A stretch of DNA of 64,000 bases from NCBI RefSeq assembly GCF_001633165.1, contig NZ_CP015418.1, positions 2,852,001 through 2,916,000 on the forward strand, written 5' to 3'. This DNA is from Rhodovulum sulfidophilum DSM 1374. Its GTDB lineage: Bacteria; Pseudomonadota; Alphaproteobacteria; Rhodobacterales; Rhodobacteraceae. Made by a program: the position numbers and the translations under genes. Every line of letters begins with the position of its first letter. Positions within the stretch are counted from its first letter, which is position 1. Shown here piece after piece: positions 38,360 through 47,421 of the stretch. The notes under the pieces are model-generated. The model saw only the letters and a list, made by a program, of their open reading frames with translations. It did no database searches and was not told the origin of the DNA.

Positions 38360-40360
38360 TCATTCGAACTCCATGATCACTTCATCGACGGCCAGGCTTT
38401 CGCCGGGACCGGCATTGATCTTGGCGACGATGCCCTTCTTCTCGGCGCGCAGCGTGTTCTGCATCTTCATCGCCTCGACGACGCACAGCGCCTGGCCCTC
38501 CTGAACCTCCTGGCCCTCCTCGACATCGATGGTCACGATCAGACCGGGCATCGGGCAGAGCAGGAATTTCGAGGTGTCGGGCGGCAGCTTTTCGGGCATC
38601 AGCGCGGCAAGCTCGGCCTGGCGCGGGGTGAAGACCTGAACCTTCATCTCGGCGCCGCGATGGCGGATCACGAAGCCATGCGAGCTCTGCGCCACCTTGA
38701 GCACAAGCGGCTCGCCGTCGATATGCAGGACCGCCAGCGGCTGGCCCGGGGTCCAGTCCGAGGTCACGCGGTGATGATCGCCGCCCTGGAACTGGATCGT
38801 GGCCCCCTCACGGTCGGCGCTCACCGAGAGCGCAAAGCTCTCGCGCTGGGCCACCACGACCCAGTCGCCGCCCACCATGCGCTCGTGATTGTCCATCCGT
38901 CCCGAGATGCGGGCGCGCCGGATCTCGACCACGCGGAACATCGCGGCGGCCGCCGCCGCCACCTTGCGCAATTCGGGCTCGGGCAGGCTGACGCCCGCGA
39001 AGCCGTCGGGATATTCCTCGGCGATGAAGGCGGTCGTGATATCGCCCGCGCAGAACTTGGGATGATCCATCACCGCCGAGAGGAACGGCAGGTTGTGCCC
39101 GATGCCCTCGACCTCGAAGGCGTCGAGCGCGGTCCGCATCTCGTCGATGGCCTGCGCCCGGGTCGGCGCCCAGGTACAGAGCTTGGCGATCATCGGGTCG
39201 TAATACATCGAGATCTCGCCGCCCTCGAAGACGCCGGTATCGTTGCGCACCACCGCCGCATCATGCGCCGATTCCGCCGGCGGACGATAGCGGGTCAGCC
39301 GCCCGATCGAGGGCAGGAAATTGCGGTACGGATCCTCGGCATAAAGCCGGCTTTCCAGCGCCCAGCCGTTGATCTTCAGATCCTTCTGTTCGAAGGGCAG
39401 CTTCTGGCCGGCGGCAATGTTGATCATCTGCTCGACCAGATCGACCCCGGTGATCAGTTCGGTCACCGGATGTTCCACCTGCAGCCGGGTGTTCATCTCG
39501 AGGAAATAGAAGTTCCTGTCGCCATCGACGATGAACTCGACCGTGCCCGCACTGCAATAGCCGACGGCACGCGACAGCGCGACCGCCTGCTCGCCCATGG
39601 CGCGCCGCGTCGCCTCGTCGAGGAAGGGCGAGGGCGCCTCTTCGATGACCTTCTGGTTCCGGCGCTGGATCGAGCATTCGCGCTCATGCAGGTAGACGCA
39701 GTTGCCATGCCGGTCGGCCAGCACCTGGATCTCGATATGGCGCGGCTGGGTGACGAATTTCTCGATGAAGATGCGGTCGTCGCCGAAGCTGTTGGCGGCC
39801 TCGTTCTTCGAGGCCTGGAAGCCCTCGCGCGCCTCCTGGTCGTTCCAGGCGATCCGCATGCCCTTGCCGCCACCGCCGGCAGAGGCCTTGATCATCACCG
39901 GATAGCCGATCTCGCGGCTGATCTTCACCGCCTCGGCGGCATCCTCGATCAGGCCCATATAGCCCGGCACGGTCGAGACGCCCGCCTCGGCGGCAAGCTT
40001 CTTCGAGGTGATCTTGTCGCCCATCGCCTCGATGGCGCTGGCGGGCGGGCCGATGAAGGCGACCCCGGCCTTCTCCAGCGCCTCGGCAAAGAGCTTGTTC
40101 TCGGACAGGAACCCATAGCCCGGATGCACCGCCTGGGCGCCGCTTTGCTCGATCGCGGCCATGATCTTGTCGATCACGATATAGGACTGGTTCGCGGGCG
40201 GGGGACCGATATGGATCGCCTCGTCGGCCATCTGCACATGCAGCGCATGACGGTCGGCGTCGGAATAGACGGCCACCGTCTTGATGCCCATCTTGCGGGC
40301 GCTCTTGATGACCCGGCAGGCGATCTCCCCCCGGTTCGCGATCAGGATCTTGTCGAACAT
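38360..40360 (-). CDS. pccA: Propionyl-CoA carboxylase, biotin-carrying alpha subunit
   Basis: 666 aa. Biotin carboxylase plus biotin carrier in one chain; with PccB it makes methylmalonyl-CoA from propionyl-CoA. The N-terminus MFDKILIANRGEIACRVIKSA, the ATP-grasp loop AGGGGKGMR, ECSIQRRNQK and the C-terminal biotinyl domain with EAMKMQN (biotinylated Lys632) are all present. AAGGGA lies just before ATG 40360, preferred over the ATG six codons upstream. pccB lies about 2.2 kb upstream on the same strand, with five small genes between. Confidence 0.96.
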   Translation of the reverse strand: MFDKILIANRGEIACRVIKSARKMGIKTVAVYSDADRHALHVQMADEAIHIGPPPANQSYIVIDKIMAAIEQSGAQAVHPGYGFLSENKLFAEALEKAGVAFIGPPASAIEAMGDKITSKKLAAEAGVSTVPGYMGLIEDAAEAVKISREIGYPVMIKASAGGGGKGMRIAWNDQEAREGFQASKNEAANSFGDDRIFIEKFVTQPRHIEIQVLADRHGNCVYLHERECSIQRRNQKVIEEAPSPFLDEATRRAMGEQAVALSRAVGYCSAGTVEFIVDGDRNFYFLEMNTRLQVEHPVTELITGVDLVEQMINIAAGQKLPFEQKDLKINGWALESRLYAEDPYRNFLPSIGRLTRYRPPAESAHDAAVVRNDTGVFEGGEISMYYDPMIAKLCTWAPTRAQAIDEMRTALDAFEVEGIGHNLPFLSAVMDHPKFCAGDITTAFIAEEYPDGFAGVSLPEPELRKVAAAAAAMFRVVEIRRARISGRMDNHERMVGGDWVVVAQRESFALSVSADREGATIQFQGGDHHRVTSDWTPGQPLAVLHIDGEPLVLKVAQSSHGFVIRHRGAEMKVQVFTPRQAELAALMPEKLPPDTSKFLLCPMPGLIVTIDVEEGQEVQEGQALCVVEAMKMQNTLRAEKKGIVAKINAGPGESLAVDEVIMEFE

Positions 40361-40492
40361 CTCTGTCCCTTCCAGCATTCCGCCCGGACGAGCCCGCCCC
40401 GGCGCTTACAAAGCAAAGGGCCACCGGGGCGCACAGCCCCGATGACCCTCACAGATTGGCGTCCGGACGGGCCCGAGGCCGACCGGTTCAGA

Positions 40493-40696
40493 TCAGCGGC
40501 AGGCGCCCGCGTCGTCGCAAAGGGCGCCGCCAAGGGCGCCGATCGCCGCACCTGCCGCGACGTTGGTGTCCAGCACGTCGGCGACGAGCGCACCGCCGAG
40601 ACCGCCCGCGACGGCGCGCTGGCTGTCATTGGACATGTTGCATCCGGCCAGCAGGACAGCTGCGGCCAGGACGGCGAGAAACTTTGGACTGGGCAT
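40493..40696 (-). CDS. Small glycine-zipper lipoprotein
   Basis: 67 aa. The signal peptide MPSPKFLAVLAAAVLLAGC has a clear lipobox (LAGC). The rest is a small hydrophobic glycine-rich helix pair (AVAGGLGGALVADVLDTNVAAGAAIGALGGALC) of the glycine-zipper type seen in outer-membrane lipoproteins, and ends with Cys residues in CDDAGACR. A GGAGG Shine-Dalgarno precedes the ATG. It sits directly before pccA in the pccB-pccA interval. Confidence 0.8.
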   Translation of the reverse strand: MPSPKFLAVLAAAVLLAGCNMSNDSQRAVAGGLGGALVADVLDTNVAAGAAIGALGGALCDDAGACR

Positions 40697-41039
40697 TCTA
40701 CTCCGCCTCCACGGATCTTGTCGTTACGCGCATAAGATACCTGCAAGCGTCGGATCGCGAAACGGAAATACGCAGCGGCCCTGCCCCGGCGGGCAACGAT
40801 CCGCCATGCGGCACGAACCGGAGCGCGACCAGGGGGGAGGGTCGGCCTGACCCGAAAAAATGGGTCAGGCCTAGGGGTTGGGGAATGATAGTTTTGAAAA
40901 TAGACAATTCGGTCTAGGGGTGAAAGACCGTCCTGTCGCTGATGACTGTCGCCGTAACCCGAACAAAAGAAAAGACCACAACGCAAGGGAGAGCGGCTTT
41001 GAGCAAGATCTCGCCTATATGAAAGGTGGCCCAGCAGCT
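40697..41039. other. Intergenic region with a strong hairpin and AT-rich stretch
   Basis: 343 bp between the glycine-zipper lipoprotein and the 119-aa gene. It contains the hairpin at 40844-40871 and an AT-rich stretch at about 40875-40990, unlike the GC-rich surroundings. Probable promoter for the lipoprotein and pccA, or a small RNA locus; no clear -35/-10 pair was found. Confidence 0.45.
40844..40871. terminator. Strong 10-bp hairpin without T-tail
   Basis: GGCCTGACCC (40844-40853) pairs perfectly with GGGTCAGGCC (40862-40871) around an A-rich 8-nt loop. There is no T-run on either side, so it may be a Rho-associated stop, an attenuator or part of a small RNA. Confidence 0.5.
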
Positions 41040-41399
41040 TCACGCCAACGGCCCCCCTGCGAAAAGCTCGGGGAAGGCGGTTCTGGCGCAGTCGATATCG
41101 ACCCGCAGCAGCGCTTCATAGCTTTCCGGATCGAACGGCTCTTCGGCGGGCAGCACCTCGCGCCCCAGAAGCCAGGACAACCGGCCCGCATCGAGATTGC
41201 CGCGCTCGAACGGCGCATCGCCGAACTGGTCGATCAGCGCGGCCAGAAAGCCCGCATCGGCGCGGCGATCGGCCGGGCGCCGGTCGGCATAACGCTCGCG
41301 CGGGACCAGCCGGGTGGCTCCGTCCTTGTTCGCGCGGCGGATGGTGAACTGGAAATCGGTCCCCGGCAGACGGGAGGGGAACCCCTTGTGTTTCAGCAT
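41040..41399 (-). CDS. Conserved hypothetical protein in the pcc locus
   Basis: 119 aa, soluble, basic N-terminal half (FQFTIRRANKDGATRLVPRERYADRRPADRR) and acidic C-terminal half (FDPESYEALLRVDIDCARTAFPELF). I do not recognise a family. GGAGG lies six bases before the ATG, so it is a real gene. It is transcribed with its neighbours between pccB and pccA. Confidence 0.7.
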   Translation of the reverse strand: MLKHKGFPSRLPGTDFQFTIRRANKDGATRLVPRERYADRRPADRRADAGFLAALIDQFGDAPFERGNLDAGRLSWLLGREVLPAEEPFDPESYEALLRVDIDCARTAFPELFAGGPLA

Positions 41400-41465
41400 G
41401 ACGCGCCTCCGTTAGGACCGGGGCGCGGCGAAGCCGGGGCGGGACGCGCCCGCCCCTCGCCCCGA

Positions 41466-41591
41466 TCAGTATTTGTTGTAGGTCGGCTCCGGCTGGACCG
41501 GCTCGACATAGACCACTTCTTCCTTCTGCGCGCAGGCCGCGACGAAGGCGACGAGCGAGAGGGCGAAAAGGGTTTTGACACTCTTGGACAT
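41466..41591 (-). CDS. Tiny lipoprotein (41 aa)
   Basis: The signal peptide MSKSVKTLFALSLVAFVAAC has a lipobox (VAAC), followed by AQKEEVVYVEPVQPEPTYNKY, a short acidic, Tyr- and Pro-rich tail. GGGAG is six bases before the ATG at 41591; the longer open frame upstream is not family-like. Peptides of this type recur next to pccA/pccB in Rhodobacterales and their role is unknown. Confidence 0.75.
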   Translation of the reverse strand: MSKSVKTLFALSLVAFVAACAQKEEVVYVEPVQPEPTYNKY

Positions 41592-41789
41592 GGAACACTC
41601 CCGTCTGTTTCTGGCGCGGGACCGAGCCCGGCACCTGCCTGTGTAAAGGCCGCCTTGCCGCGACCTCCCGGGAGAATAGCCCAATCTTCCGGCTTTGCAC
41701 ATGCCACCGCAGCAACCCGCGAAAGTTGTGGCAAAACCGGCGCAGGACCGGGCGCGGCGGCGGCCGGACGAACGGAATGCGGCATCGTC

Positions 41790-42185
41790 TCAGAACCCTT
41801 CCCAGATGCAGCGCCCCGCCTCGGGACGGTAGGCCTCGAAGAACTGCGTGGCCTCGGGATCGGACTGACCGAAGGGCACCGGGCGGTCCATGAGCGTGAT
41901 GACGACCTGCGCCGGTTCGGGGCCGGTTCCGGCCAGCCGCGGCAGCGCGAATTCGGCGCAGAGATAATCCATGTCGCCCTGCGCCAGCGTGGCGGGCATG
42001 GAGCCCTCGTCCTGCGCGATATCGGGGGCGAGAAAGCGGAACCGCACCGTCAGCCCGGCGGGGCCCGGCTCGCCGGTGATGGTGTCGAGATGGGTCACCG
42101 ACTGGCCCGAGGGCACGTCGATGACCTCGCCCGAGGCGCCCAGCACCAGTGCCGCCCCGGCCAGAAGAACCGCGCGCAGGATCAT
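41790..42185 (-). CDS. DUF6497-like secreted protein
   Basis: 131 aa. An N-terminal signal peptide (MILRAVLLAGAALVLGASG) is followed by a beta-rich domain with VRFRFLAPDIA, MDYLCAEFALP and the ending FFEAYRPEAGRCIWEGF, which I match to DUF6497. Two cysteines (LC and RC) could form a disulfide. The ATG overlaps the upstream stop by 4 bp (ATGA), showing coupling to the 116-aa gene. Confidence 0.75.
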   Translation of the reverse strand: MILRAVLLAGAALVLGASGEVIDVPSGQSVTHLDTITGEPGPAGLTVRFRFLAPDIAQDEGSMPATLAQGDMDYLCAEFALPRLAGTGPEPAQVVITLMDRPVPFGQSDPEATQFFEAYRPEAGRCIWEGF

Positions 42186-42532
42186 GTCCGGGGCTCCGAC
42201 CCTGCCTGGGCCAGCCAGCGCGCCCGATGGGACGGGCTGGTCAGCAGGGCGGCGATCTTGCGTTCGCAATCGGATCGCGGGAAAGGGGCTGCGGCGCGAC
42301 CTCCAGCGCGGACCCGCAGCCCCTGCCCCTCCTCCTCAACCGTGACCACGGGCGAAAACCCGCGCAGATCCTGCAGCATCCGCCACAGATCCTGACGGAT
42401 CTGCAGGGCCAGCCGCCCCTTGCTGGCGGGCGGGAAGGCCGCGCTCGCGCAAAGGTCGAAGCGCACGGGAAGCTGCCGCGCCATCGTCAGCGCGCCCTTC
42501 TCCCGCAGCATATGCCAGCCCCCGCGTTTCAT
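42182..42532 (-). CDS. Conserved hypothetical protein downstream of pccB
   Basis: 116 aa, basic, alpha/beta pattern, with LALQIRQDLWRMLQDLRGFSPVV and a C-terminal RKIAALLTSPSHRARWL helix. No known domain is recognised; similar proteins follow pccB in related genomes. GGGAG lies six bases before ATG 42532. It overlaps the DUF6497-like gene by 4 bp. Confidence 0.7.
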   Translation of the reverse strand: MKRGGWHMLREKGALTMARQLPVRFDLCASAAFPPASKGRLALQIRQDLWRMLQDLRGFSPVVTVEEEGQGLRVRAGGRAAAPFPRSDCERKIAALLTSPSHRARWLAQAGSEPRT

Positions 42533-42572
42533 GGATGCTCCCGTATCTCGGACCCGTGCCTCGACCTCCGCC

Positions 42573-44105
42573 TCAAAGCGGAATGTTGCCGTGCTTCTTC
42601 CAAGGCGTCTCGCGGCGCTTGCCCCGAAGCGAGGCGAAAGCGCGGCTGACGCGGCGACGGGTCGAATGCGGCTGGATCACCTCGTCGATGAAACCGCGCT
42701 CGGCCGCCACGAAGGGATTGGCAAAGCGATCCTCGTAATCCTTGGTGCGGCCCGCGATCTTCTCGGCATCGCCCAGTTCCGAGCGGTAGAGGATCTCGGT
42801 CGCGCCCTTGGCCCCCATCACCGCGATCTCGGCGGTGGGCCAGGCATAGTTGAAATCGCCGCGCAGGTGTTTCGAGGCCATCACGTCATAGGCGCCGCCA
42901 TAGGCCTTGCGGGTGATGACCGTCACCTTCGGCACCGTCGCCTCGCCATAGGCGAACAGCAGCTTGGCGCCATGCTTGATGACCCCGCCATATTCCTGGC
43001 CGGTCCCGGGCAGGAAGCCCGGCACGTCGACGAAGGTCAGGATCGGGATCTCGAAACAGTCGCAGAAGCGCACGAAGCGCGCGGCCTTGCGCGAGCTGTC
43101 GATGTCGAGGCAGCCGGCCAGAACCATCGGCTGGTTCGCCACGACGCCCACGGTCTGCCCTTCGAGCCGGACGAAGCCGGTGATGATGTTCTTGGCGAAA
43201 TCGGCCTGGATCTCGTAGAAATCGCCCTCATCCGCGACCTTCAGGATCAGCTCCTTCATGTCATAGGGCGTGTTCGGATTGTCGGGGATCAGGGTGTCGA
43301 GGCTGGCATCGACCCGGCCGGGCTTGTCGAAGAAGGGCCGCACCGGCGGTTTCTCGCGGTTGTTCAGCGGCAGGAAATCGACCAGCCGGCGCACCTCGTA
43401 AAGCGCCTCGACATCATTCTCGAAGGCGCCGTCGGCAACCGAGGATTTTTTCGTATGGGTCGAGGCGCCGCCCAGTTCCTCGGCGGTGACGACCTCGTTG
43501 GTGACGGTCTTCACCACATCGGGGCCGGTCACGAACATGTAGGAGGAATCGCGCACCATGAAGATGAAATCGGTCATCGCCGGGCTGTAGACCGCCCCGC
43601 CCGCGCAGGGCCCCATGATGACCGAGATCTGCGGGATCACGCCCGAGGCCTCGATATTGCGCTGGAACACCTCGGCATAGCCGGCAAGCGAGGCGACGCC
43701 CTCCTGGATCCGGGCCCCGCCCGAATCGTTCAGCCCGATCACCGGGGCGCCGTTCTGCACCGCCATATCCATGATCTTGCAGATCTTCTGGGCATGGGTT
43801 TCGGACAGCGAGCCGCCGAAGACGGTAAAGTCCTGGCTGAAGACATAGACCATGCGGCCATTGATCGTGCCCCAGCCGGTCACCACCCCGTCGCCATAGG
43901 GACGGCTGTCCTCCATGCCGAAATCGGTGCAGCGATGGGCGACGAACATGTCGAATTCCTCGAACGAGCCCTCATCCAGCAGCAGCTCGATCCGCTCGCG
44001 CGCCGTCAGCTTGCCCTTGGCATGCTGGCTGTCGATGCGTCGCTGACCCCCGCCCAGACGGGCGATACTGCGGCGGCGCTCGAGTTCGTTGAGGATATCT
44101 TTCAT
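42573..44105 (-). CDS. pccB: Propionyl-CoA carboxylase, carboxyltransferase beta subunit
   Basis: 510 aa. It transfers carboxyl from biotin to propionyl-CoA. The two crotonase-like halves are complete: acyl-CoA loop [11 protein letters not shown], the oxyanion segment [14 protein letters not shown], and in the second half [31 protein letters not shown] with [32 protein letters not shown] at 44105 is the family start, with AAGGGG upstream; the longer frame is rejected. It is the first gene of the pcc operon, and a PccR-type motif lies upstream. Confidence 0.97.
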   Translation of the reverse strand: MKDILNELERRRSIARLGGGQRRIDSQHAKGKLTARERIELLLDEGSFEEFDMFVAHRCTDFGMEDSRPYGDGVVTGWGTINGRMVYVFSQDFTVFGGSLSETHAQKICKIMDMAVQNGAPVIGLNDSGGARIQEGVASLAGYAEVFQRNIEASGVIPQISVIMGPCAGGAVYSPAMTDFIFMVRDSSYMFVTGPDVVKTVTNEVVTAEELGGASTHTKKSSVADGAFENDVEALYEVRRLVDFLPLNNREKPPVRPFFDKPGRVDASLDTLIPDNPNTPYDMKELILKVADEGDFYEIQADFAKNIITGFVRLEGQTVGVVANQPMVLAGCLDIDSSRKAARFVRFCDCFEIPILTFVDVPGFLPGTGQEYGGVIKHGAKLLFAYGEATVPKVTVITRKAYGGAYDVMASKHLRGDFNYAWPTAEIAVMGAKGATEILYRSELGDAEKIAGRTKDYEDRFANPFVAAERGFIDEVIQPHSTRRRVSRAFASLRGKRRETPWKKHGNIPL

Positions 44106-44178
44106 CGGCGATGCCCCTTGCGGAAATTTTCGGCAACCTACCCATGCAATGCGCTTCATCAAAGTGTTAAACGGTAAA

Positions 44179-44186
44179 TTTGCAAA
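44179..44186. promoter_or_regulatory. PccR-type motif TTTGCAAA upstream of pccB (perfect)
   Basis: A perfect TTTGCAAA palindrome lies about 74 bp upstream of the pccB start. In Rhodobacter sphaeroides, TTTGCAAA-X4-TTTGCAAA is the operator needed for PccR control of pccB. Here no second copy lies at 4-bp spacing; the next near-match is at 44211-44218. Confidence 0.65.
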
Positions 44187-44210
44187 TTATTTCCCAGCAT
44201 CAGGCTGCAT

Positions 44211-44218
44211 ATTGCAAA
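44211..44218. promoter_or_regulatory. Second TTTGCAAA-like motif (ATTGCAAA) upstream of pccB
   Basis: ATTGCAAA matches seven of eight bases and is followed by TCGGCAAA at 44219-44226, giving a local GCAAA-TC-GGCAAA repeat. It is about 24 bp from the perfect site. Confidence 0.5.
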
Positions 44219-44294
44219 TCGGCAAATCCGGTAGACGAGGTCGCCCGGCATGCCATATCGGCAGATGCCCGCCCCTTCGTCCCGGAGCCCAACC

Positions 44295-44645
44295 ATGCCC
44301 GCCCTGCCGGTGCCGGTCGTCACGATCGGCCTTCTCGTCCTGTCCAACCTCTTCATGACCTTCGCCTGGTACGGTCATCTCAAGTACAAGGCCACGCCGC
44401 TGGTCGCCGTCATCCTCGTCAGCTGGGGCATCGCCTTCTTCGAATACCTGCTGCAGGTGCCCGCGAACCGGATCGGCTATGGTCACTTCTCGGCGGCCCA
44501 GCTGAAGACCATTCAGGAAGTCATCACCCTGACGGTATTTTGCGCATTTTCGGTACTTTACCTCAAGGAACCGCTGCATTGGAACCATGCGCTCGGCTTC
44601 GGATTCATCGCGCTCGGCGCGTTTTTCATCTTCCACCGCTGGTAG
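44295..44645 (+). CDS. DUF486/DMT-type small membrane protein
   Basis: 116 aa, four transmembrane helices (about 8-28, 35-55, 72-92 and 97-116). MFVAYGHLKY-like FAWYGHLKY, LVSWGIAFFEYLLQVPANR and the C-terminal FIALGAFFIFHRW are DUF486 hallmarks. The function of this EmrE-like family is unknown. ATG 44295 with GGAG seven bases upstream is preferred over the ATG at 44250. It is divergent from pccB and shares the region with the TTTGCAAA motifs. Confidence 0.88.
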   Translation: MPALPVPVVTIGLLVLSNLFMTFAWYGHLKYKATPLVAVILVSWGIAFFEYLLQVPANRIGYGHFSAAQLKTIQEVITLTVFCAFSVLYLKEPLHWNHALGFGFIALGAFFIFHRW

Positions 44646-44693
44646 GCCCCGATGGCGCTGGACAAGCCCCCGGTCAGCGCCTAACCCCAAGAC

Positions 44694-45938
44694 ATGTCGA
44701 CGCACCCCCGGGTCCGTTTCCTGGACCGCACAACACCCCCCCATGTCATGACCCTGGTCGCGCTGGCAGGCCTGCCGGCGCTGACCATCAACATCTTCCT
44801 GCCCTCGCTGCCGAACATGGCCGTGCATTTCGACACCGATTACGCGGTGATGCAGCTGTCGGTCGCGACATACCTGGCCGCGAATGCGGTGATGCAGCTG
44901 TTCGTCGGTCCGATTTCCGACCGCTATGGCCGCCGCCCGGTGCTGCTGATCTCGACCGTGCTGTTCCTGCTGGCGACGCTGGGCTGCATCTTCGCCCCTT
45001 CGGCCGAGGCCTTTCTGGGCTTCCGCATGGCGCAGGCGGTCGTGGTCACCGCCATGGTGCTGAGCCGCGCGGTGGTGCGCGACATGGTGGCCGATACCCA
45101 GGCCGCCTCGATGATCGGCTATGTTACCATGGGCATGGCGCTGGTGCCGATGATCGGGCCCAGCATCGGCGGGGTGCTGGACGAGATCTGGGGCTGGCAG
45201 GCCACCTTCCTCGCGCTGCTGCTGGCAGGGCTGGGCGTGCTGGTACTGACCTGGGCCGATCTGGGCGAGACCTCGACGCCCCGCGACGTCAGCCTGATGG
45301 ACCAGTTCCGCCAATATCCCGAGCTGTTCCGCTCGCGCCGCTTCTGGGGCTATGCGCTGACCGCGGCGCTGTCCTCGGGCGCCTTCTTCGCCTATCTCGG
45401 CGGCGCGCCCTTCGTCGGCAGCCATGTCTTCGCCCTGTCGCCCTCGGTGCTGGGCCTCTATTTCGGCATCGTCGCGGTCGGCTACATGACCGGGAATTTC
45501 ATCTCGGGGCGCTATTCGGTCCGGGTCGGCATCAATGGCATGATCTACTGGGGCGCGCTGATCACGCTGGCCGCGCCCCTGCTGTCGATGGCCTTCTTCG
45601 CGGCGGGTGCGACCCAGCCCATCGCCTTCTTCGGCGCGATGGCCCTGCTCGGGGTCGGCAATGGCATGGTCCTGCCCAACGCCATCGCGGGCACGCTGTC
45701 GGTCCGGCCGCATCTGGCGGGCACCGCCAGCGGTCTTGGCGGCGCGATCATGATCGGCGGCGGCGCGGCCTTTTCGGCGCTCGCGGGCGCGCTTCTGAAA
45801 CCCGGTACCGGAGCCTGGCCGCTTCTGCTCATCATGGCCACGACCTCGGCACTGGCGGTGGTCGCCGTGCTTTACGTGCGCTGGGTCGACCGCCGCGCCG
45901 GACCGATCCTTGCAATGCCGCCCAAGGACGGGCCCTGA
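44694..45938 (+). CDS. MFS drug-resistance transporter, Bcr/CflA family
   Basis: 414 aa, 12 transmembrane helices. The first half has the MFS motif A (GPISDRYGRRPVLL), the second DMVADTQAASMIGYVTMGMALVPMIGPSIGG, typical of Bcr/CflA/bicyclomycin exporters. The substrate is not determinable. It lies in the pccB-pccR interval and may be co-regulated by position only. Confidence 0.9.
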   Translation: MSTHPRVRFLDRTTPPHVMTLVALAGLPALTINIFLPSLPNMAVHFDTDYAVMQLSVATYLAANAVMQLFVGPISDRYGRRPVLLISTVLFLLATLGCIFAPSAEAFLGFRMAQAVVVTAMVLSRAVVRDMVADTQAASMIGYVTMGMALVPMIGPSIGGVLDEIWGWQATFLALLLAGLGVLVLTWADLGETSTPRDVSLMDQFRQYPELFRSRRFWGYALTAALSSGAFFAYLGGAPFVGSHVFALSPSVLGLYFGIVAVGYMTGNFISGRYSVRVGINGMIYWGALITLAAPLLSMAFFAAGATQPIAFFGAMALLGVGNGMVLPNAIAGTLSVRPHLAGTASGLGGAIMIGGGAAFSALAGALLKPGTGAWPLLLIMATTSALAVVAVLYVRWVDRRAGPILAMPPKDGP

Positions 45939-45957
45939 GCCGCGCTTGCGCGACGGC

Positions 45958-45965
45958 TTTGCAAA
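45958..45965. promoter_or_regulatory. TTTGCAAA motif upstream of pccR
   Basis: A perfect TTTGCAAA sits 44 bp before the pccR start, with TCGGCAAA 22 bp further on (45988-45995). The same pair of words occurs near pccB, so PccR may also bind its own promoter. Confidence 0.55.
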
Positions 45966-46008
45966 AGCTAGGACAGATCCCAGCTAATCGGCAAAGCGAG
46001 GGCCCGCG

Positions 46009-47412
46009 ATGGCGACGCGCAAACTCTATGCAGGCGTCAAGCTGCGCGAGACCCGCTCGCGGCTGGGGCTGACCCAGAAGGATTTCGCGATCCGGCTGGG
46101 GATTTCGCTGCCCTATCTGAACCAGATGGAGAACAACAACCGTCCGGTCTCCTCGACGGTGCTGCTGGCGCTGGTCTCCGAATTCGGCTTCGACGTGACC
46201 GAGCTGTCGGAGGGCGATGCCGAGCGGCTGGTCGGCGACATGCGCGAGGCGCTGGCCGACCCGGTCTTCGGCGATCTGGCGCCGCCGCTGGCCGATCTGC
46301 GGCTGGCCGCCTCGAACGCCCCGGCGCTGGCCCGCGCCTTTCTGGAACTGCACCGCGCCTACCGGCAAAGCCACGAACGGCTGGCCTCGCTCGACGAGGC
46401 GCTGGGACGGGAGGATGCGCCGCTGGGCCCCTCGCCCTGGGAAGACGTGCGCGACTTCTTTCATTATTGCGACAACTATATCGACGCGGTCGACCGCGCC
46501 GCCGAACGCTTCGCGCGCGCCTCCGATACCGCGGCCGACCCCGAGCAGCGGGCCCTGGCCGCCCTCGAGGCACAGGGCATCTCCCTGTCCTTCAAGGACA
46601 TGCCCGGGCTGAGGGAATATGACGAGGACACCCGCACGCTGACCCTCTCCAGCCATCTTCGCGGCCCGACCCGGCGGTTTCAACTGCTGCACCAGCTGGC
46701 GCTTCTGACCCAGTCGCAACTGCTCGAGGCCACGCTCGACCTTGCCCGGTTCCAGAGCCCCGCCGCCCGCGCCATCGCCCGGATCGGCATGGCGAACTAT
46801 TTCGCCGGGGCGGCGCTTCTGCCCTATAACCGCTTCCTCGAGGCGGCACAGGAGACCCGGCACGATCTGGAATTGCTGGCCGACCGGTTCGGCGCCTCGA
46901 TCGAGCAGGTGGCGCATCGGCTCTCGACCTTGCAGCGTCCCGGCGCCAAGGGGCTGCCCTTCTATTTCGTGCGGGTCGATCAGGCCGGCACCATCACCAA
47001 GCGCCATTCCACCACAAGGCTGCAATTCGCGCGCTTCGGCGGGGCCTGCCCGCTCTGGAACGTGCATCGCGCCTTCGAGACCCCGGGCCGGTTCCTGCGC
47101 CAGCTTGCCGAAACGCCGGACGGGCTGCGCTATATCTCGCTGGCGCGCGACGTCTCGAAGCCGGGCGGCGCCTGGCGCGCGCCGGTCCGGCGCTATGCCA
47201 TCGGGCTGGGCTGCGAGGTGCGCCATGCCGACCAGATCATCTATGCCGACGATCTGGATATCGACAACGCCGCCGCCTACGAGCCGATCGGGATCTCCTG
47301 CCGGATCTGCGAGCGCCGCGACTGTCACCAGCGCGCCGTGCCGCCGCTGGAACGCCGGCTCACGGTCGACGCGAACCGGCGCGGCCTGCTGCCCTATGAG
47401 GTCGCCGACTGA
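46009..47412 (+). CDS. pccR: Short-chain fatty acyl-CoA regulator (ScfR family, PccR-type)
   Basis: 467 aa. An N-terminal XRE helix-turn-helix (about 10-65: SRLGLTQKDFAIRLGISLPYLNQMENNNR) is followed by an IrrE-like DUF955 region (about 185-250) and a C-terminal DUF2083 domain. The HExxH metallopeptidase motif is replaced by LLHQLALLTQ, so no peptidase is expected. The last domain has the cysteine cluster GISCRICERRDCHQRAVPPLE typical of ScfR proteins. In R. sphaeroides the homologue PccR controls pccB in response to propionyl-CoA metabolism, and the gene is adjacent here too. Confidence 0.88.
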   Translation: MATRKLYAGVKLRETRSRLGLTQKDFAIRLGISLPYLNQMENNNRPVSSTVLLALVSEFGFDVTELSEGDAERLVGDMREALADPVFGDLAPPLADLRLAASNAPALARAFLELHRAYRQSHERLASLDEALGREDAPLGPSPWEDVRDFFHYCDNYIDAVDRAAERFARASDTAADPEQRALAALEAQGISLSFKDMPGLREYDEDTRTLTLSSHLRGPTRRFQLLHQLALLTQSQLLEATLDLARFQSPAARAIARIGMANYFAGAALLPYNRFLEAAQETRHDLELLADRFGASIEQVAHRLSTLQRPGAKGLPFYFVRVDQAGTITKRHSTTRLQFARFGGACPLWNVHRAFETPGRFLRQLAETPDGLRYISLARDVSKPGGAWRAPVRRYAIGLGCEVRHADQIIYADDLDIDNAAAYEPIGISCRICERRDCHQRAVPPLERRLTVDANRRGLLPYEVAD

Positions 47413-47421
47413 CCGCCCGGA

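Noticed and set aside
40456..40917. Plus-strand frame opposite the glycine-zipper lipoprotein
   Set aside because: Antisense to a gene with a clear lipobox and Shine-Dalgarno; its translation is Arg/Pro-rich.
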